7,012 nt of DNA, taken from Bacillota bacterium (GTDB taxonomy: Bacteria > Bacillota_A > Clostridia > Peptostreptococcales > Anaerovoracaceae). Shown here in pieces: positions 6,842-7,012 of the stretch. The position numbers were made by a program, and so were the translations under genes. The notes under the pieces are model-generated. The model was not told the origin of the DNA. It ran no database searches and was given only the letters and a program-made list of their open reading frames with translations. The DNA is taken from positions 1-7,012 of the forward strand of contig JAFRWH010000080.1 of NCBI GenBank assembly GCA_017438085.1. Direction: 5' to 3'. Every line of letters begins with the position of its first letter. Within the stretch, counting starts at the first letter, position 1.

Positions 6842-6900
6842 GGCTTGACGAGAATAGCAGGCCTCGGCACAGGGCGCGACGGAAACTCTATTTTTCAGCC
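6842..6900 (+). promoter_or_regulatory. Foldable rpmE leader, candidate L31 autoregulatory element
   Basis: The untranslated leader can form a long hairpin starting at the predicted transcription start. GGCT (6842-6845) pairs with AGCC (6897-6900), GA (6847-6848) with TC (6895-6896), and AGAATAG (6851-6857) with CTATTTT (6888-6894, one G-U pair). That is 13 pairs with bulges at 6846 and 6849-6850. The 30-nt apical part may hold a small GCCT/AGGGC stem (6861-6875). The ribosome binding site lies 14 nt after the hairpin. Ribosomal protein genes often carry leaders bound by their own product, and L31 leaders have been proposed in several phyla; whether this one matches a known class I cannot tell. 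Confidence 0.4.
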
Positions 6901-6914
6901 AGGTAATTAAGATC

Positions 6915-6920
6915 AGGAGG
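6915..6920 (+). promoter_or_regulatory. Ribosome binding site of rpmE
   Basis: AGGAGG lies 9 nt before the ATG at 6930. It is the strongest Shine-Dalgarno sequence in the window and fixes the rpmE start. Confidence 0.85.
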
Positions 6921-6929
6921 ATTACAGAA

Positions 6930-7012
6930 ATGAAAGAGGGAATTCACCCCGGGTATATGGACTGCAAAGTTACCTGCGCATGTGGCAATACCTTTATGAC
7001 AAAGTCCAACAA
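6930..7012 (+). CDS. rpmE: 50S ribosomal protein L31, N-terminal part (runs off window end)
   Basis: L31 is a small protein of the large ribosomal subunit that helps bridge it to the small subunit. Only the first 27 codons are present, but KEGIHPGY followed by VTCACGNTF is characteristic of the family, which is normally about 65-90 residues. The Cys-Ala-Cys pair (16 and 18) provides two of the four ligands of the zinc-binding (C+) form; the other two lie beyond the window. Cys12 is an additional cysteine. The start is supported by AGGAGG and by a dedicated promoter and leader. In many clostridia rpmE directly follows rho; here it follows prmC. Confidence 0.93.
   Translation, partial: MKEGIHPGYMDCKVTCACGNTFMTKSN

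Noticed and set aside
6845..6873. TTGACG at 6845-6850 as the -35 of a second rpmE promoter
   Set aside because: No -10-like sequence lies 15-19 bp downstream, and the site falls inside the predicted leader hairpin.

Overview
The window looks like chromosomal core DNA from a Firmicute, most likely of class Clostridia. Reasons: a LytR-CpsA-Psr (LCP) cell-wall ligase beside an S-layer-homology (SLH) protein; a Rho factor with a long low-complexity N-terminal insertion; a rho / DUF1385 / prmC / rpmE cluster typical of clostridia; frequent ATA isoleucine codons; and clostridial-style promoters. Base composition is moderate. This is inferred from gene content, not from a search. All genes lie on the + strand. 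No mobile element, tRNA, rRNA or CRISPR array was seen.

Layout. Positions 1-665 hold the 3' part of a MurJ/MviN-type lipid II flippase gene that begins upstream of the window. A 131-bp gap (666-796) carries a candidate promoter and a small leader hairpin before an LCP-family gene (797-1888), which ends in a clear intrinsic terminator (1893-1915). A secreted protein with three SLH modules follows (1946-3121), then rho (3143-4807), a DUF1385/YqhQ-like membrane protein (4841-5917) and prmC (5937-6803), with gaps of 19 to 33 bp that suggest co-transcription. A 126-bp gap (6804-6929) holds an extended -10 promoter and a leader that can fold into a long hairpin, ahead of the start of rpmE (ribosomal protein L31), which is cut by the window end.

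How the genes fit together. The first half serves the envelope: MurJ moves lipid II outward, LCP enzymes transfer undecaprenyl-linked polymers to the wall, and SLH proteins bind such secondary wall polymers. The second half concerns the ends of gene expression: Rho terminates transcription, PrmC methylates release factors, and L31 is part of the large ribosomal subunit. The role of DUF1385 is unknown.

Nothing here is clearly a new system. The items most worth a second look are the foldable rpmE leader, the repetitive insertion in Rho with an AT-hook-like motif, the duplicated unassigned C-terminal unit of the SLH protein, and that gene's lack of a Shine-Dalgarno sequence.
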